A DNA stretch of 64,000 nt from CAWKGV01 sp963849305 (lineage in GTDB: Bacteria > Pseudomonadota > Alphaproteobacteria > Acetobacterales > Acetobacteraceae). The DNA lies in the NCBI GenBank assembly GCA_963849305.1, contig CAWKGV010000003.1:558001-622000 (forward strand), in the 5' to 3' direction. A program made the position numbers and the translations under genes. This document shows positions 52,692 through 61,741 of this stretch, piece after piece. The notes beneath the pieces are model-generated. The model was given only the letters and a program-made list of their open reading frames with translations. It was not told the origin of the DNA and searched no databases. Each line of letters begins with the position of its first letter. Position 1 is the first letter of the stretch.

Positions 52692-53822
52692 CGGCCGGCC
52701 GTGCGGCGGCCGAAGGGAGTCGAGGATGGCGCGGAACCCGGCGCGCTGAGCCTCGGCTGCCACAGGATTGCTGAGCAGGACGTGCAGCTCGACAGCTAGA
52801 CGGTCGGGCGTGCAGTCCTGCTGGATCAGCTCGGGGACTAACGCGGACCCCTCTCCCGCGCCTTCTCTCCGGTGAGGAGAGGAAGCGGTGTTCAGGAGAT
52901 TGACCAAGGAGGCGTGGCGGACCGTGACTAGTCGGCGGGCGATCGCGGCCGAGAGCGGGTTGACCCGATAGGCCACCAGCATCGGCACGCCCGCCAGCGC
53001 AAGCTCCAGGGTCGAAGTGCCGGATTTGGTGAGCGCCGCGGCGGAGGCGGCGAAGGCATCGTGTTTCTGGGCGACCCCCTCGAGCAGCAGCGGGCGTACC
53101 GGCCAGGCCTGCGTGCCATTGCGGACCGCGTCGGCCACCGGCCCGGCGAGTGGCACGACCGGGACCACAGGGGGTGGCGGCAGCCGTTGCAGCGCAGCCC
53201 CCAGCACGGGCAATAGACGCCCGACCTCGCTCGCGCGGCTGCCGGGCATCACCGTGACCACCTGAGCGTTCGGCCCCAGGGTGTGGGTGGCGCGGAACCG
53301 CGCCGCGTCACCCCGGTCGGCGCCGCTTTCCAGCACCGGGTGCCCGACGAAGCTGGCGGGCAGCCCGTGGCGAGCGAAAAATTCGGGTTCGAACGGCAGC
53401 AAACAGAGCAGCCGGTCCCAGAGGCCGGGATAGTGGCGCATGCGGCCCTCGCGCCACGCCCAGACCTGCGGGGCGACGTAGTGCGCCCGCTTGATCCCGA
53501 GCGGGGCCACGCCGCGCAGAACGCGCAGAGTGAAGCCGGGGCTGTCGATCGTCACCACCGCTGCCGGACGGCGGGCGGCGATGTCGGCCACCGTCTCGGC
53601 GAGACGCCGGCGGAGCTGGTGTAGCCGCGGCAGCACTTCGAGGAAGCCCATCAGCGCCAGGTCTTCGAGCGGGAACAGGCTGGAGAGCCCCTGTGCGGCC
53701 ATTTGCGCGCCACCGACCCCGGCGAAGCGAAGCCCCGCCCGTTGGACGCTAAGGGCGGCCATGAGGCGCGCGCCCAGGACATCGCCGCTCTGCTCGCCGG
53801 CGATCACATAGACCAGGCTCAA
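52644..53822 (-). CDS. lpxB: Lipid-A-disaccharide synthase LpxB with an inserted REP-like segment
   Basis: 392 residues. LpxB joins UDP-diacylglucosamine and lipid X to the lipid A disaccharide. Seen: VYVIAGEQSGDVLGARLM, FAGVGGAQMAAQGL, LMGFLEVLPRL, DSPGFTLRVL, YVAPQVWAWREGR, LPFEPEFF, FVGHPVLE, MPGSRASEV, KSGTSTLELAL and PMLVAYRVN. Between ASLVNLLN and LVPELIQQDCTP lie about 12 extra residues (TASSPHRREGAGEG). Their DNA (52847-52885) is a REP-like palindrome. The catalytic core appears intact. hisI lies 28 bp upstream on the same strand. Confidence 0.93.
   Translation of the reverse strand: MSLVYVIAGEQSGDVLGARLMAALSVQRAGLRFAGVGGAQMAAQGLSSLFPLEDLALMGFLEVLPRLHQLRRRLAETVADIAARRPAAVVTIDSPGFTLRVLRGVAPLGIKRAHYVAPQVWAWREGRMRHYPGLWDRLLCLLPFEPEFFARHGLPASFVGHPVLESGADRGDAARFRATHTLGPNAQVVTVMPGSRASEVGRLLPVLGAALQRLPPPPVVPVVPLAGPVADAVRNGTQAWPVRPLLLEGVAQKHDAFAASAAALTKSGTSTLELALAGVPMLVAYRVNPLSAAIARRLVTVRHASLVNLLNTASSPHRREGAGEGSALVPELIQQDCTPDRLAVELHVLLSNPVAAEAQRAGFRAILDSLRPPHGRPSEAAAAAVLDLLDQP
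52847..52885. repeat. REP-like palindrome inside lpxB
   Basis: CCCCTCTCCCGCGCC followed by CTTCTCTCC, a GGTGA loop and GGAGAGGAAG. The stem-plus-GGGAGAGGGG layout resembles the two REP-like hairpins at 23979-24036, and the insertion keeps the lpxB frame. Confidence 0.55.
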
Positions 53823-53850
53823 TCGACGCGGCTCATAGGGCTATTGCGGT

Positions 53851-54264
53851 TCAGTCATGGGCGTCTCCGCCATAGAGCGCCTCCGGACTGATCTCCGGAG
53901 CCTGGATTTCGACCAGTCCCCCCTCGCGTGCGGCACGATAAAAGCAACTGCGCCGACCGGTGTGGCAGGCCACACCGATCTGATCGACCAGCAGCAGCAG
54001 CACGTCGCCATCGCAATCTATCCGCAGCTCCTTTAGCCACTGCACCTGGCCAGAGATCTCGCCTTTGCGCCACAATGCATTGCGGCTGCGGCTGAAATAG
54101 CAAACCCGACCGGTCGCCAATGTCTCGGCCAACGCCTCCCGGTTCATCCAGGCGAGCATCAGCACCTCCTTAGTGTCGTGCTGCTGGGCCACGGCGGGAA
54201 CCAGGCCTTCGGCGTTGAACGCAATCGGGCTGTCCGAGGCCGCCGCGGTTTCATGTTCGCTCAT
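53851..54264 (-). CDS. hisI: Phosphoribosyl-AMP cyclohydrolase
   Basis: 137 residues. It opens the purine ring of phosphoribosyl-AMP in histidine synthesis. Seen: VPAVAQQHDTKEVLMLAWMN, CYFSRSRNALWRKGE, the metal-binding acidic ELRIDCDGDVLLLLVDQ, and the zinc-cysteine motif GVACHTGRRSCFY. The fused HisE domain of some bacteria is absent. Confidence 0.96.
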   Translation of the reverse strand: MSEHETAAASDSPIAFNAEGLVPAVAQQHDTKEVLMLAWMNREALAETLATGRVCYFSRSRNALWRKGEISGQVQWLKELRIDCDGDVLLLLVDQIGVACHTGRRSCFYRAAREGGLVEIQAPEISPEALYGGDAHD

Positions 54265-54311
54265 AGATGCTATCCTACGCTGGTCCGTGTTGAAGCAGAC
54301 GGGATCATGTC

Positions 54312-55076
54312 ATGCCAGTAACTGCCAGCGCCGAGGCCGCGCGCGCCACCCGCAGGCGCGGGGAGTCGAACGGCGCGACGTTCTGGCACACCACTTTCAT
54401 CGGCGCGAACCGCTATCGTCCGGACGCCGGCAAGCCGCCGGTCGGCGCCTGGGTGTATCCGATGGCCTTCCTGGTCGAGCAAGACCCCGGGGTGACAGTG
54501 GCCGCGCATTTCCATCAATCCGACCAATTCCAGGTGGTCACGGCAGGGCACGGCCGGCTGGGCGCGCATGAGGTCGGGCCGATTTCGGTTCACTTCAGCG
54601 CGGCATTCTCCGCCTATGGCCCGATCCGCGCGAGCGGCGAGGGGCTGGACTACTTCACGCTGCGCAACGGCTGGGATCTCGGGGCGCGCTACATGCCGGG
54701 CGCCAGGGCGGAACTGCCCCGTCCGCGCCGGCACCGGGACGCGGTCGCCGGGCCGATGGCGGTCTGTGAGCCGGCGTCGCTCGTGCGCGCGACGCCGCGT
54801 TCCGACCCGGTGCTGGAGCCGCAGACAGATGGACTTGGCGCCTGGCGCTACCGCTTGCCGAAAGGCGAGCCGGTGGCCAGTGATGACCCGAGGAACGGCG
54901 GTGGCCAGTTCTGGGTGGTGCTGGCCGGCAGCCTGGTTCATGCCGGCAAGGTCTTCGGCGCGCAGTCCTGCCTGTTCGTCTCGCCGGACGAGCCGGGGAT
55001 CGCCGCTGTAGCCGGTGACGGCGGCTCGGACCTGCTCGCGCTCCGGTTCCCGCGCCGCTTCGACGCCATCCAGTGA
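54312..55076 (+). CDS. Cupin-like protein paired with a CoA-transferase
   Basis: 254 residues. Cupin-type character: VEQDPGVTVAAHFHQSDQFQVVTAGHGRLG with two His and a downstream HFSAAFSAYGPI, then a second, looser repeat in the C-terminal half (GGQFWVVLAGSLVHAGKVFG). The His/Gln/Glu set could bind a metal. No specific family known to me. Its stop overlaps the GTG of the next gene (GTGA), so it is coupled to the CoA-transferase and may act on the same acid. Confidence 0.65.
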   Translation: MPVTASAEAARATRRRGESNGATFWHTTFIGANRYRPDAGKPPVGAWVYPMAFLVEQDPGVTVAAHFHQSDQFQVVTAGHGRLGAHEVGPISVHFSAAFSAYGPIRASGEGLDYFTLRNGWDLGARYMPGARAELPRPRRHRDAVAGPMAVCEPASLVRATPRSDPVLEPQTDGLGAWRYRLPKGEPVASDDPRNGGGQFWVVLAGSLVHAGKVFGAQSCLFVSPDEPGIAAVAGDGGSDLLALRFPRRFDAIQ

Positions 55077-56263
55077 CCGAAGGTCCGCCGCGGGCCCTGG
55101 AAGGCATTCGCGTGGTCGCCCTGGAGCACGCGGTGGCGGGGCCGCTCTGCACCCGCCACCTCGCCGATCTCGGTGCCGGCGTCATCAAGATCGAGCGCCC
55201 AGGCGAAGGCGATTTCGCGCGCGGCTACGACAGCTATGTGCGCGGGGTTTCGAGCTTCGTCGTCTGGCTCAATCGCGGGAAGCGGAGCCTCACCCTCGAC
55301 GTCAAGCAGCCCGCCGCCTCCGAGGTGCTGGATCGGTTGATCGCGCGGGCCGATGTATTGGTCCAGAACCTCGCGCCCGGGGCCGCGGCGCGGCTTGGAC
55401 TGACGCATGACGCTTTGTGGCCGCGCAACCGAAGGCTCGTGGTCTGCGACATTTCCGGCTATGGCGAGAGCGGCCCGTTCGCGCGGAAGAAGGCCTATGA
55501 CCTGCTGATCCAGGCCGAATCCGGCCTGATGAGCGTCACCGGCACGCCGGATCAGCCGTCGCGCGTCGGTGTCTCAGCGGCCGACATCGCCACCGGGATG
55601 TATGCGCATAGTGCGATCCTCGCCGCCCTGCTGCGGCGCGAGCGCACGGGGATCGGTGCCAACGTGAAGATCGCAATGCTGGACGCACTGGCCGAGTGGA
55701 TGACGTATCCGATGTATCGGCTGGCCTACGCCGGTTCACCGCTGCCGCGCGCCCCGGTGAGCCACCCGGCATTGGCGCCCTATGGCGCGCACCGGACCAA
55801 GGATGGGGAGGTGATCCTCGGCCTGCAAAACGAACGCGAGTGGGCGACGTTCTGCGTCAAGGTGATGGGCCGGCCGGACTGGGTCGCGAATCCGCGCTTC
55901 GGGAACAACAGCGCCCGGCGCGAGCACCGCACGGAGCTGACGGCGCTGATTGAAGCGGACTTTGCCGACAAGTCCTCGCGCGAGGTCGTGGATCTACTCG
56001 ACCGGGCCGGGATCGCCAACGGCCGGCTGAACGACGCGCGGGCCTTATGGGAGCACGAGCAGCTTGCCGCCCGCGACCGGTGGCGCGAGGTTAACACGCC
56101 GGCCGGGCCGGTCCGCGCGGTACTGCCGGCGGTCACATTCACCGATGTCGAAGCGGCAATGGGCGAGGTGCCTGCGCTCGGCCAACACACGGACGAGGTG
56201 TTGCGCGAACTGGGCTACGGCGAGCGCCACATCGAGGTGCTGCGTCGCGCGGGTGCCGTCTGA
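55073..56263 (+). CDS. Class III (CaiB/BaiF-family) CoA-transferase
   Basis: 396 residues from a GTG. It moves CoA between carboxylic acids by way of an enzyme-bound anhydride on Asp. Seen: GIRVVALEHAVAGPLCTRHLADLGAGVIKIE, SFVVWLNRGKRSLTLDVK, LVQNLAPGAAARLGL, CDISGYGESGPFARKKAYD (catalytic Asp), and GLMSVTGTPDQPSRVG. The substrate acid is unknown. Convergent with glnD with a 24-bp gap. Confidence 0.9.
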   Translation: MTEGPPRALEGIRVVALEHAVAGPLCTRHLADLGAGVIKIERPGEGDFARGYDSYVRGVSSFVVWLNRGKRSLTLDVKQPAASEVLDRLIARADVLVQNLAPGAAARLGLTHDALWPRNRRLVVCDISGYGESGPFARKKAYDLLIQAESGLMSVTGTPDQPSRVGVSAADIATGMYAHSAILAALLRRERTGIGANVKIAMLDALAEWMTYPMYRLAYAGSPLPRAPVSHPALAPYGAHRTKDGEVILGLQNEREWATFCVKVMGRPDWVANPRFGNNSARREHRTELTALIEADFADKSSREVVDLLDRAGIANGRLNDARALWEHEQLAARDRWREVNTPAGPVRAVLPAVTFTDVEAAMGEVPALGQHTDEVLRELGYGERHIEVLRRAGAV

Positions 56264-56287
56264 CTGCTGAACGATCTGATCCAGCGA

Positions 56288-59083
56288 CTAACCCGTCGCC
56301 TGTCGCCGCTTGCGTGGCAGCGCCACTGCGGGCGACGGTGCCGGCAATTCGTCCGTGTTCTCCAGCGCCGCAAGCAGCGCCTCGCGCAGCGGCCGCAGCT
56401 TGCGCTCGTTCTCCACCTTCAAACCGAACACGTCCTTGACGTAGAACACGTCCACGGCGCGGACACCGTACGTGGTGACGTGGGCCGAGCCGATCTGCAA
56501 TCCCTGCTCGCTGATCGCCGCGGTGACATCGTGCAGCAGCCCGGGGCGGTCGCGCCCGTTCACCTCCAGCACGGTGAACGTGTTGGAAGCGTGATTGTCG
56601 ATCACCACCCGGGGCGGCACATGGATCGCGCGCATCCGCCGCCCGAGCAGCTTCTTCGACATTCTTTCGATCTCAGCCCCGAGCTGCAGCCGTCCCGAGA
56701 GCGCCTGCTCGATTACCACGGATAGCTTGGCCAGCCGGTGCGGCGCGTCAAATGCGCCCCCGGACGCGTCCTGGATCCAGAAAGTATCGAGCGCCATCCC
56801 GTTGGTCAGGGTGTGGATGCGCGCATCCACGATCGACGCCCCCGCGACCGCCAGCGCGCCCGACATCTTGCTGAACAGCCCGGCGTGATCGGCGCAGTAC
56901 ACGGTGACTTCAGTGACGGCGCGCGCGGGCAGGGGCTGGGTGTCCACGGTCAGCGGTGCCTGACGCGCCTCCGCGTCCCGCACCAGGCGCGCGTGCCGCG
57001 CATGGGTTTCCGGGTCGAACGAGAGCCAGTAGCCGGGGTAGCCCAACGCGGTGAAGGCGCCGATCTCCGCCTCACCCCAGTCGCTCAGCAGCACCGCCGC
57101 GGCTTCCTTCGCGCGCATCACGCGCACGTCCCGCTCGGTGGTGGCGAGCCCGCCTTCCAGCACCTCGGCTACACGGGCATACAGCTCGCGCAGCAGCGTG
57201 GCCTTCCATCCGTTCCAGACCCTGGGCGAGACAGCGCGCATATCGGCGACCGTCAACACCAGCAGTAGCTTCAGCCGCTCCGGGGACTGGATCGTGTCGG
57301 CGAGGTCGAGAATGGTCTTCGGGTCGTCGATGTCGCGCTTGAAAGCCGTTTCGCTCAGCAGCAAGTGGTGCAGCACCAGCCAGGAAACAGTCTCGGTCTC
57401 CTCGGCCGACAACCCCAATTCCGGCCCGACCGCGAGGGCGACCTCGGCGCCAATCTCGGAATGATCGCCCCCGCGCCCCTTGGCGATGTCGTGCAGCAGC
57501 ATCGCCAAATAGAGAGCGCGACGCGATTGCAGGTGATCGACCAGGCCCGACGCCACCGGGGCGATCTCGTTCAGCTCGCCGCGCTCGATCGCGTTGAGCA
57601 CGCGCACCGCCTCGATCGTGTGCTCATCGACGGTGAAGACGTGATAGGTGTCGAACTGCATCTGCCCGACGACGCGCGCCCAATCCGGCAGGTAGCGTCC
57701 GAGCAAGCCCGTTTCGTTCAGGATCCTGAGCCAGCGCGCCCCATCGGGGCCGTTGCCGTCGACGCCATGACCGCCGAGCAGATCCATGAACAGCCGCGCG
57801 GCCTCCGGCCTGCCGCGCAGTTTCACGGCACTTCGCTCGTTGCGGATCAGTGAGCTGACGGCCAGCGGATGCAGCCTGAGGCTGCGGTCGCGAGCGATCT
57901 TCAGGATGCGCAGCATCTGGAGCGGCTCAGCGTCGAAGTCCCGTCCGACGATAGGCAGCAGCTTGCCTTCGGCGAGCATGAATCCGGCGGCGAGCAGCAC
58001 CTTATCGGTCTCGGGCGCCACGGCTGGCGCGCCAAGGGCGGCCCGCAGGATGGCGGGCTCCAGCACCCGCGTCAGCCGGATCACCTCGCGGGCGGTGAGG
58101 AAGTAGTGCCGCATGAAACGCTCGACACCGTCCTGCCGCCCGCGGCGCGTGTAGCCCATGCGCGCACCGATCACCGGCTGCAAGTCGAAGGTGAGACGCT
58201 CCTCCGCTCGCCCGGCGACGTAGTGCAGATGAAAGCGCAGCGTCCACAGGAACTCCCAGGCGCGGCGGGCGTGCCGCGCCTCGGCCTCGGTCAGGATACC
58301 GCCGACCGCGGCCAGTTCCCCCATGGTCCGCGTGCCGTACACGAAGCGGGCGATCCAGTAGAGGGTCTGCAGATCGCGCAGCCCGCCGCGCCCTTCCTTG
58401 ACGTTCGGTTCGACCACGAACGGGCTGTCGCCGAAACGGCGATGGCGCAACTCGCGCTCGGTCTGCTTGGCAACGATGTAATCGGCACCGCCGGCTTCCT
58501 TGCAGGCCGTGTCGTATCGCTCGTGGAATTCTTGGAACAGGCTCGCGTCTCCGGCCAGGTGCCGCGCTTCGAGGAGCGCGGTCCGGATGGTGGTGTCCTT
58601 GGCACCATCGGCGAGGCATTGCTCAACCGAACGCGTCGCATGGCCGACCTTAAGTCCGAGATCCCATAAAAAATAGAGCATATACTCCACGACCTGCAAC
58701 GTATGAGCGGTGGGTTCATGCGGGGTCAGAAACAGCAGGTCCACGTCGCTGAACGGCGCGAGCACGCCGCGTCCGTAACCACCCGTGGCGGCCACGCTGA
58801 GGGTCTCCGGCTGACCGAGGACGCCGGTAGCGTGATCCAGCAGCGCGCGGATCAAGCCGTCGGTCAGCGTGGCGAGCAGCCGTGCGGCTTGCAAGCCGTC
58901 GAGCCGCTCATGCTCGAAAGCATGGCGGACATGCGCCTGGACGCGCGCGAGATGTCGGCGGAACGCGCCGAGCGCGGCGTCGCGCGGCACAACGCCCCGC
59001 TCGCCCCCCAGATCGGCCAGCGTATCGGACAGGATCACGGTGGCTGCTTCGGGCTTTTGCGGCAGTGGCGTCGGAATCAGCAT
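56288..59083 (-). CDS. glnD: Bifunctional PII uridylyltransferase/uridylyl-removing enzyme GlnD
   Basis: 931 residues. It senses glutamine and modifies PII proteins. The nucleotidyltransferase motif GGYGRGVLAPFSDVDLLF is at residues 101-118; the HD domain with YLAMLLHDIAKGRGGDHSEIG is mid-chain; two C-terminal ACT domains begin with VTEVTVYCADHAGLFSKMSG and VNGRDRPGLLHDVTAA. The length fits. It lies 12 bp after mutS on the same strand. Confidence 0.95.
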   Translation of the reverse strand: MLIPTPLPQKPEAATVILSDTLADLGGERGVVPRDAALGAFRRHLARVQAHVRHAFEHERLDGLQAARLLATLTDGLIRALLDHATGVLGQPETLSVAATGGYGRGVLAPFSDVDLLFLTPHEPTAHTLQVVEYMLYFLWDLGLKVGHATRSVEQCLADGAKDTTIRTALLEARHLAGDASLFQEFHERYDTACKEAGGADYIVAKQTERELRHRRFGDSPFVVEPNVKEGRGGLRDLQTLYWIARFVYGTRTMGELAAVGGILTEAEARHARRAWEFLWTLRFHLHYVAGRAEERLTFDLQPVIGARMGYTRRGRQDGVERFMRHYFLTAREVIRLTRVLEPAILRAALGAPAVAPETDKVLLAAGFMLAEGKLLPIVGRDFDAEPLQMLRILKIARDRSLRLHPLAVSSLIRNERSAVKLRGRPEAARLFMDLLGGHGVDGNGPDGARWLRILNETGLLGRYLPDWARVVGQMQFDTYHVFTVDEHTIEAVRVLNAIERGELNEIAPVASGLVDHLQSRRALYLAMLLHDIAKGRGGDHSEIGAEVALAVGPELGLSAEETETVSWLVLHHLLLSETAFKRDIDDPKTILDLADTIQSPERLKLLLVLTVADMRAVSPRVWNGWKATLLRELYARVAEVLEGGLATTERDVRVMRAKEAAAVLLSDWGEAEIGAFTALGYPGYWLSFDPETHARHARLVRDAEARQAPLTVDTQPLPARAVTEVTVYCADHAGLFSKMSGALAVAGASIVDARIHTLTNGMALDTFWIQDASGGAFDAPHRLAKLSVVIEQALSGRLQLGAEIERMSKKLLGRRMRAIHVPPRVVIDNHASNTFTVLEVNGRDRPGLLHDVTAAISEQGLQIGSAHVTTYGVRAVDVFYVKDVFGLKVENERKLRPLREALLAALENTDELPAPSPAVALPRKRRQATG

Positions 59084-59095
59084 AATTGGATCGTA

Positions 59096-61741
59096 CTATG
59101 TCACGCTGTTTGCCGGAACCGGCAGCAGCGTTTTCAGCCGATACAGGATGTCGAGCGCCTCGCGGGGGGACATCCGATCGGGATCGAGCGCGGCCACGGC
59201 ATCGGCCAGTTTGTCGAGAGGCCCCTGATTTGGCGCTGCTGGCGGCGGTTCGCCAGGGGCGGCGGCGAAAAGCGGCAATGCGGCGAGGCCGGCGGCGCGC
59301 AGCGGGCCACCTTCCTGCTCCAACGCCGCCAGCAGCGCCGCCGCCCGCTGCACCACCGGCGCCGTCACCCCGGCCAGCTCCGCCACATGGACGCCCCAGG
59401 ATCGGCCGGCCGCCCCTTCGGCGACTTCGTGCAGGAACACCACCGATCTCTTCCATTCCTTGACCCGCATCGTGTGCGGCTTGAGCCGCGGCAGTCGGTC
59501 CGCCAGCTCGGCAAGTTCGTGGAAGTGTGTGGCGAAAATGGTACGGCATCGAATCGCCGAGTGCAGCGCCTCCAACACCGCCCAGGCGATGGCGAGCCCG
59601 TCCAGCGTGGCGGTGCCGCGCCCGATCTCGTCCACCACAACCAAGGAGCGCGGGCCGGCTTGGTTCAGGATGGCGGCGGTCTCGGTCATCTCCACCATGA
59701 AGGTCGAGCGCCCGCGCGCGAGGTCATCGGCGGCGCCCACCCGGCTGAACAGCCGGTCCACCACCCCGATGCACGCCGCCTCGGCCGGGACCGGCAGGCC
59801 GGCCTGCGCCAGTACCACGATCAAGGCGTTCTGGCGCAGGAACGTGGATTTGCCCGCCATGTTGGGGCCGGTCAGCAGCATCAGACGCCGCTCGGGCGAG
59901 AGGTCGCAGTCGTTGGGAACGAACGCGGCCTGGCCCGCCAGGGCCAACTCCACCACCGGATGGCGGCCGGCCTTGACGAGAAAGCCATCGTCCTCGCGCA
60001 CCTCCGGGCAGCACCACGTCCCCGGTTCGGCGAGCTTCGCCACTGCCTGGGCCACATCTAGCGAGGCGAGCGCCGAGGCGGCGGCGGCGATCGCCTCGGC
60101 CTCCCCCATCGCCTGGCGGACCAGATGCGCGAACACGCTTTGCTCCCGCGCCGCCGCGCGTTCGGCGGCCTCGGAGATGCGCCGGTCGATGTCGGCAAGC
60201 TCGGGCGTGGTGAAGCGGGCGCCGTTGGCCATGCCCTGGCGGAGCGTCAGGTCGGGAAAGCCCCGCAGTCGCTCGACCGCTGGTGCGGGGGCCTCCAGCA
60301 CGTAGCCGAGCTGGGCATGGTGGCGGATCTTCAGGCTCGCGACCCCGTAGCGTTGGGCATAGTCGCGCTGCAGGCCCCCGAGCACCCGCCGGCTGTCGTC
60401 GCGCAGGGCGCGCTCGGCGTCCAGCTCGGGGTCGAAGCCGGGGCGGATGGCGGCCCCGTCGTCCAGTCGCGTGGGGGCGGGGTCGGCCAGCGCGTCTGCG
60501 AGCAACTGCTCCAGTCCGGGATCGCGGGCGAGCGCGGTCCGGGTCGCGGTCAACAGGGGCGGGAGCGGGCCCTCCAGCACTGCTGCGACCGCCCTGGCGC
60601 CGGCCAGTCCATCGCGTATCGCCGCGAGGTCGCGGGGGGCGCCGCGTCGGACCGAGAGCCGAGCCAGCGCACGCGCCATGTCGGGCACCGCGCGCAGCGC
60701 CGTCCGGATGCGCCCGGCTGGCTCCGGGTTGGCGAGCAGCCAAGACCAGGCATCCTGGCGGGCGGCGATCGAAGCGGCGTCGGTGAGCGGCGCGCTCAGC
60801 CAGCCGGCCAGCATCCGCGCGCCGGACGCCGTCAGCGTCCGGTCCACCGCGCCGAGGAGTGTGTGCCGGGAGCCGCCGTCGCGCGCGCGCAGGATCTCCA
60901 GGCTCGATCGGGTTGCCGCATCCATCGCCAGCGTGCCGCTCCGGCCTTGCGGGACCGGGCGGGACAAGCGCGGTAGCGCGCCAGCCTGGGTGGCGCGCAC
61001 GTAATCGAGCGCCAGCGCCGCCGCGACCGCCTCGCCATCGGTGAAGCTGCCGAAGGCGTCCAGGCTGGCCGCGCCGAACGCCTCGGCCAGCCTGCGACGC
61101 GAGACCAGCGGCGGGGAAGGGGTGCAGTCCGGCGATCGGCGGGCGGCCCAGTCGCCCAAAGTCAGCGTCGCGGGCGCCAGGATTTCCGCCGGATCCAGCC
61201 GGCCGAGCAGCGAGGCCAGCTCGGGCTCGGGGGCGGCGGCGGTCTCGAACAGCCCGGTCGAGACGTCGAGCCAGGCGGCGCCGAGGCCGTCGCGGTCGGG
61301 CGCAAGGGCGAGCAGCAGGTTGGGCCGGCCGGCCTCCAGCAGCGAGTCCTCGGTGAGCGTGCCCGGCGTGACCAGGCGGACGACCTCGCGACGGATCGGC
61401 GCCTTGCCCCCGCGTGCTCCCTTGGGCCGCGCCTTCGGGTCTTCCATCTGCTCTGCCACCGCCACGCGGAAGCCGCGCCGGATCAGCCGGGCGAGATACG
61501 CGTCCGCCGCATGGACCGGCACGCCGCACATCGGGATCGGGGCGCCCGCGTGCTCGCCGCGGGCGGTGAGCGCGATGTCGAGCGCCGCCGCGGCGGCCTC
61601 GGCATCGGCGAAGAACAGCTCGTAGAAGTCGCCCATGCGAAAGAACACCAGCGCCTCGGGGTGCTCCGTCTTGACGGCGAACCATTGCGCGATGGCGGGC
61701 GAGGCGCCGTCGGCGCTGGGCAGGTGGAGGGAGGCGGCCAT
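59096..61741 (-). CDS. mutS: DNA mismatch repair protein MutS
   Basis: 881 residues. Mismatch-recognition Phe in FRMGDFYELFF near residue 36; core and clamp helices; then the ABC-type ATPase with TGPNMAGKSTFLRQNALIVV (around residue 620), SRVGAADDLARGRSTFMVEM, LVVVDEIGRGTATLDG and IFATHFHELAEL. The C terminus keeps the SWGVHVAELAGV helix-turn-helix. First gene of the mutS-glnD pair; promoter expected upstream of 61741. Confidence 0.97.
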   Translation of the reverse strand: MAASLHLPSADGASPAIAQWFAVKTEHPEALVFFRMGDFYELFFADAEAAAAALDIALTARGEHAGAPIPMCGVPVHAADAYLARLIRRGFRVAVAEQMEDPKARPKGARGGKAPIRREVVRLVTPGTLTEDSLLEAGRPNLLLALAPDRDGLGAAWLDVSTGLFETAAAPEPELASLLGRLDPAEILAPATLTLGDWAARRSPDCTPSPPLVSRRRLAEAFGAASLDAFGSFTDGEAVAAALALDYVRATQAGALPRLSRPVPQGRSGTLAMDAATRSSLEILRARDGGSRHTLLGAVDRTLTASGARMLAGWLSAPLTDAASIAARQDAWSWLLANPEPAGRIRTALRAVPDMARALARLSVRRGAPRDLAAIRDGLAGARAVAAVLEGPLPPLLTATRTALARDPGLEQLLADALADPAPTRLDDGAAIRPGFDPELDAERALRDDSRRVLGGLQRDYAQRYGVASLKIRHHAQLGYVLEAPAPAVERLRGFPDLTLRQGMANGARFTTPELADIDRRISEAAERAAAREQSVFAHLVRQAMGEAEAIAAAASALASLDVAQAVAKLAEPGTWCCPEVREDDGFLVKAGRHPVVELALAGQAAFVPNDCDLSPERRLMLLTGPNMAGKSTFLRQNALIVVLAQAGLPVPAEAACIGVVDRLFSRVGAADDLARGRSTFMVEMTETAAILNQAGPRSLVVVDEIGRGTATLDGLAIAWAVLEALHSAIRCRTIFATHFHELAELADRLPRLKPHTMRVKEWKRSVVFLHEVAEGAAGRSWGVHVAELAGVTAPVVQRAAALLAALEQEGGPLRAAGLAALPLFAAAPGEPPPAAPNQGPLDKLADAVAALDPDRMSPREALDILYRLKTLLPVPANSVT

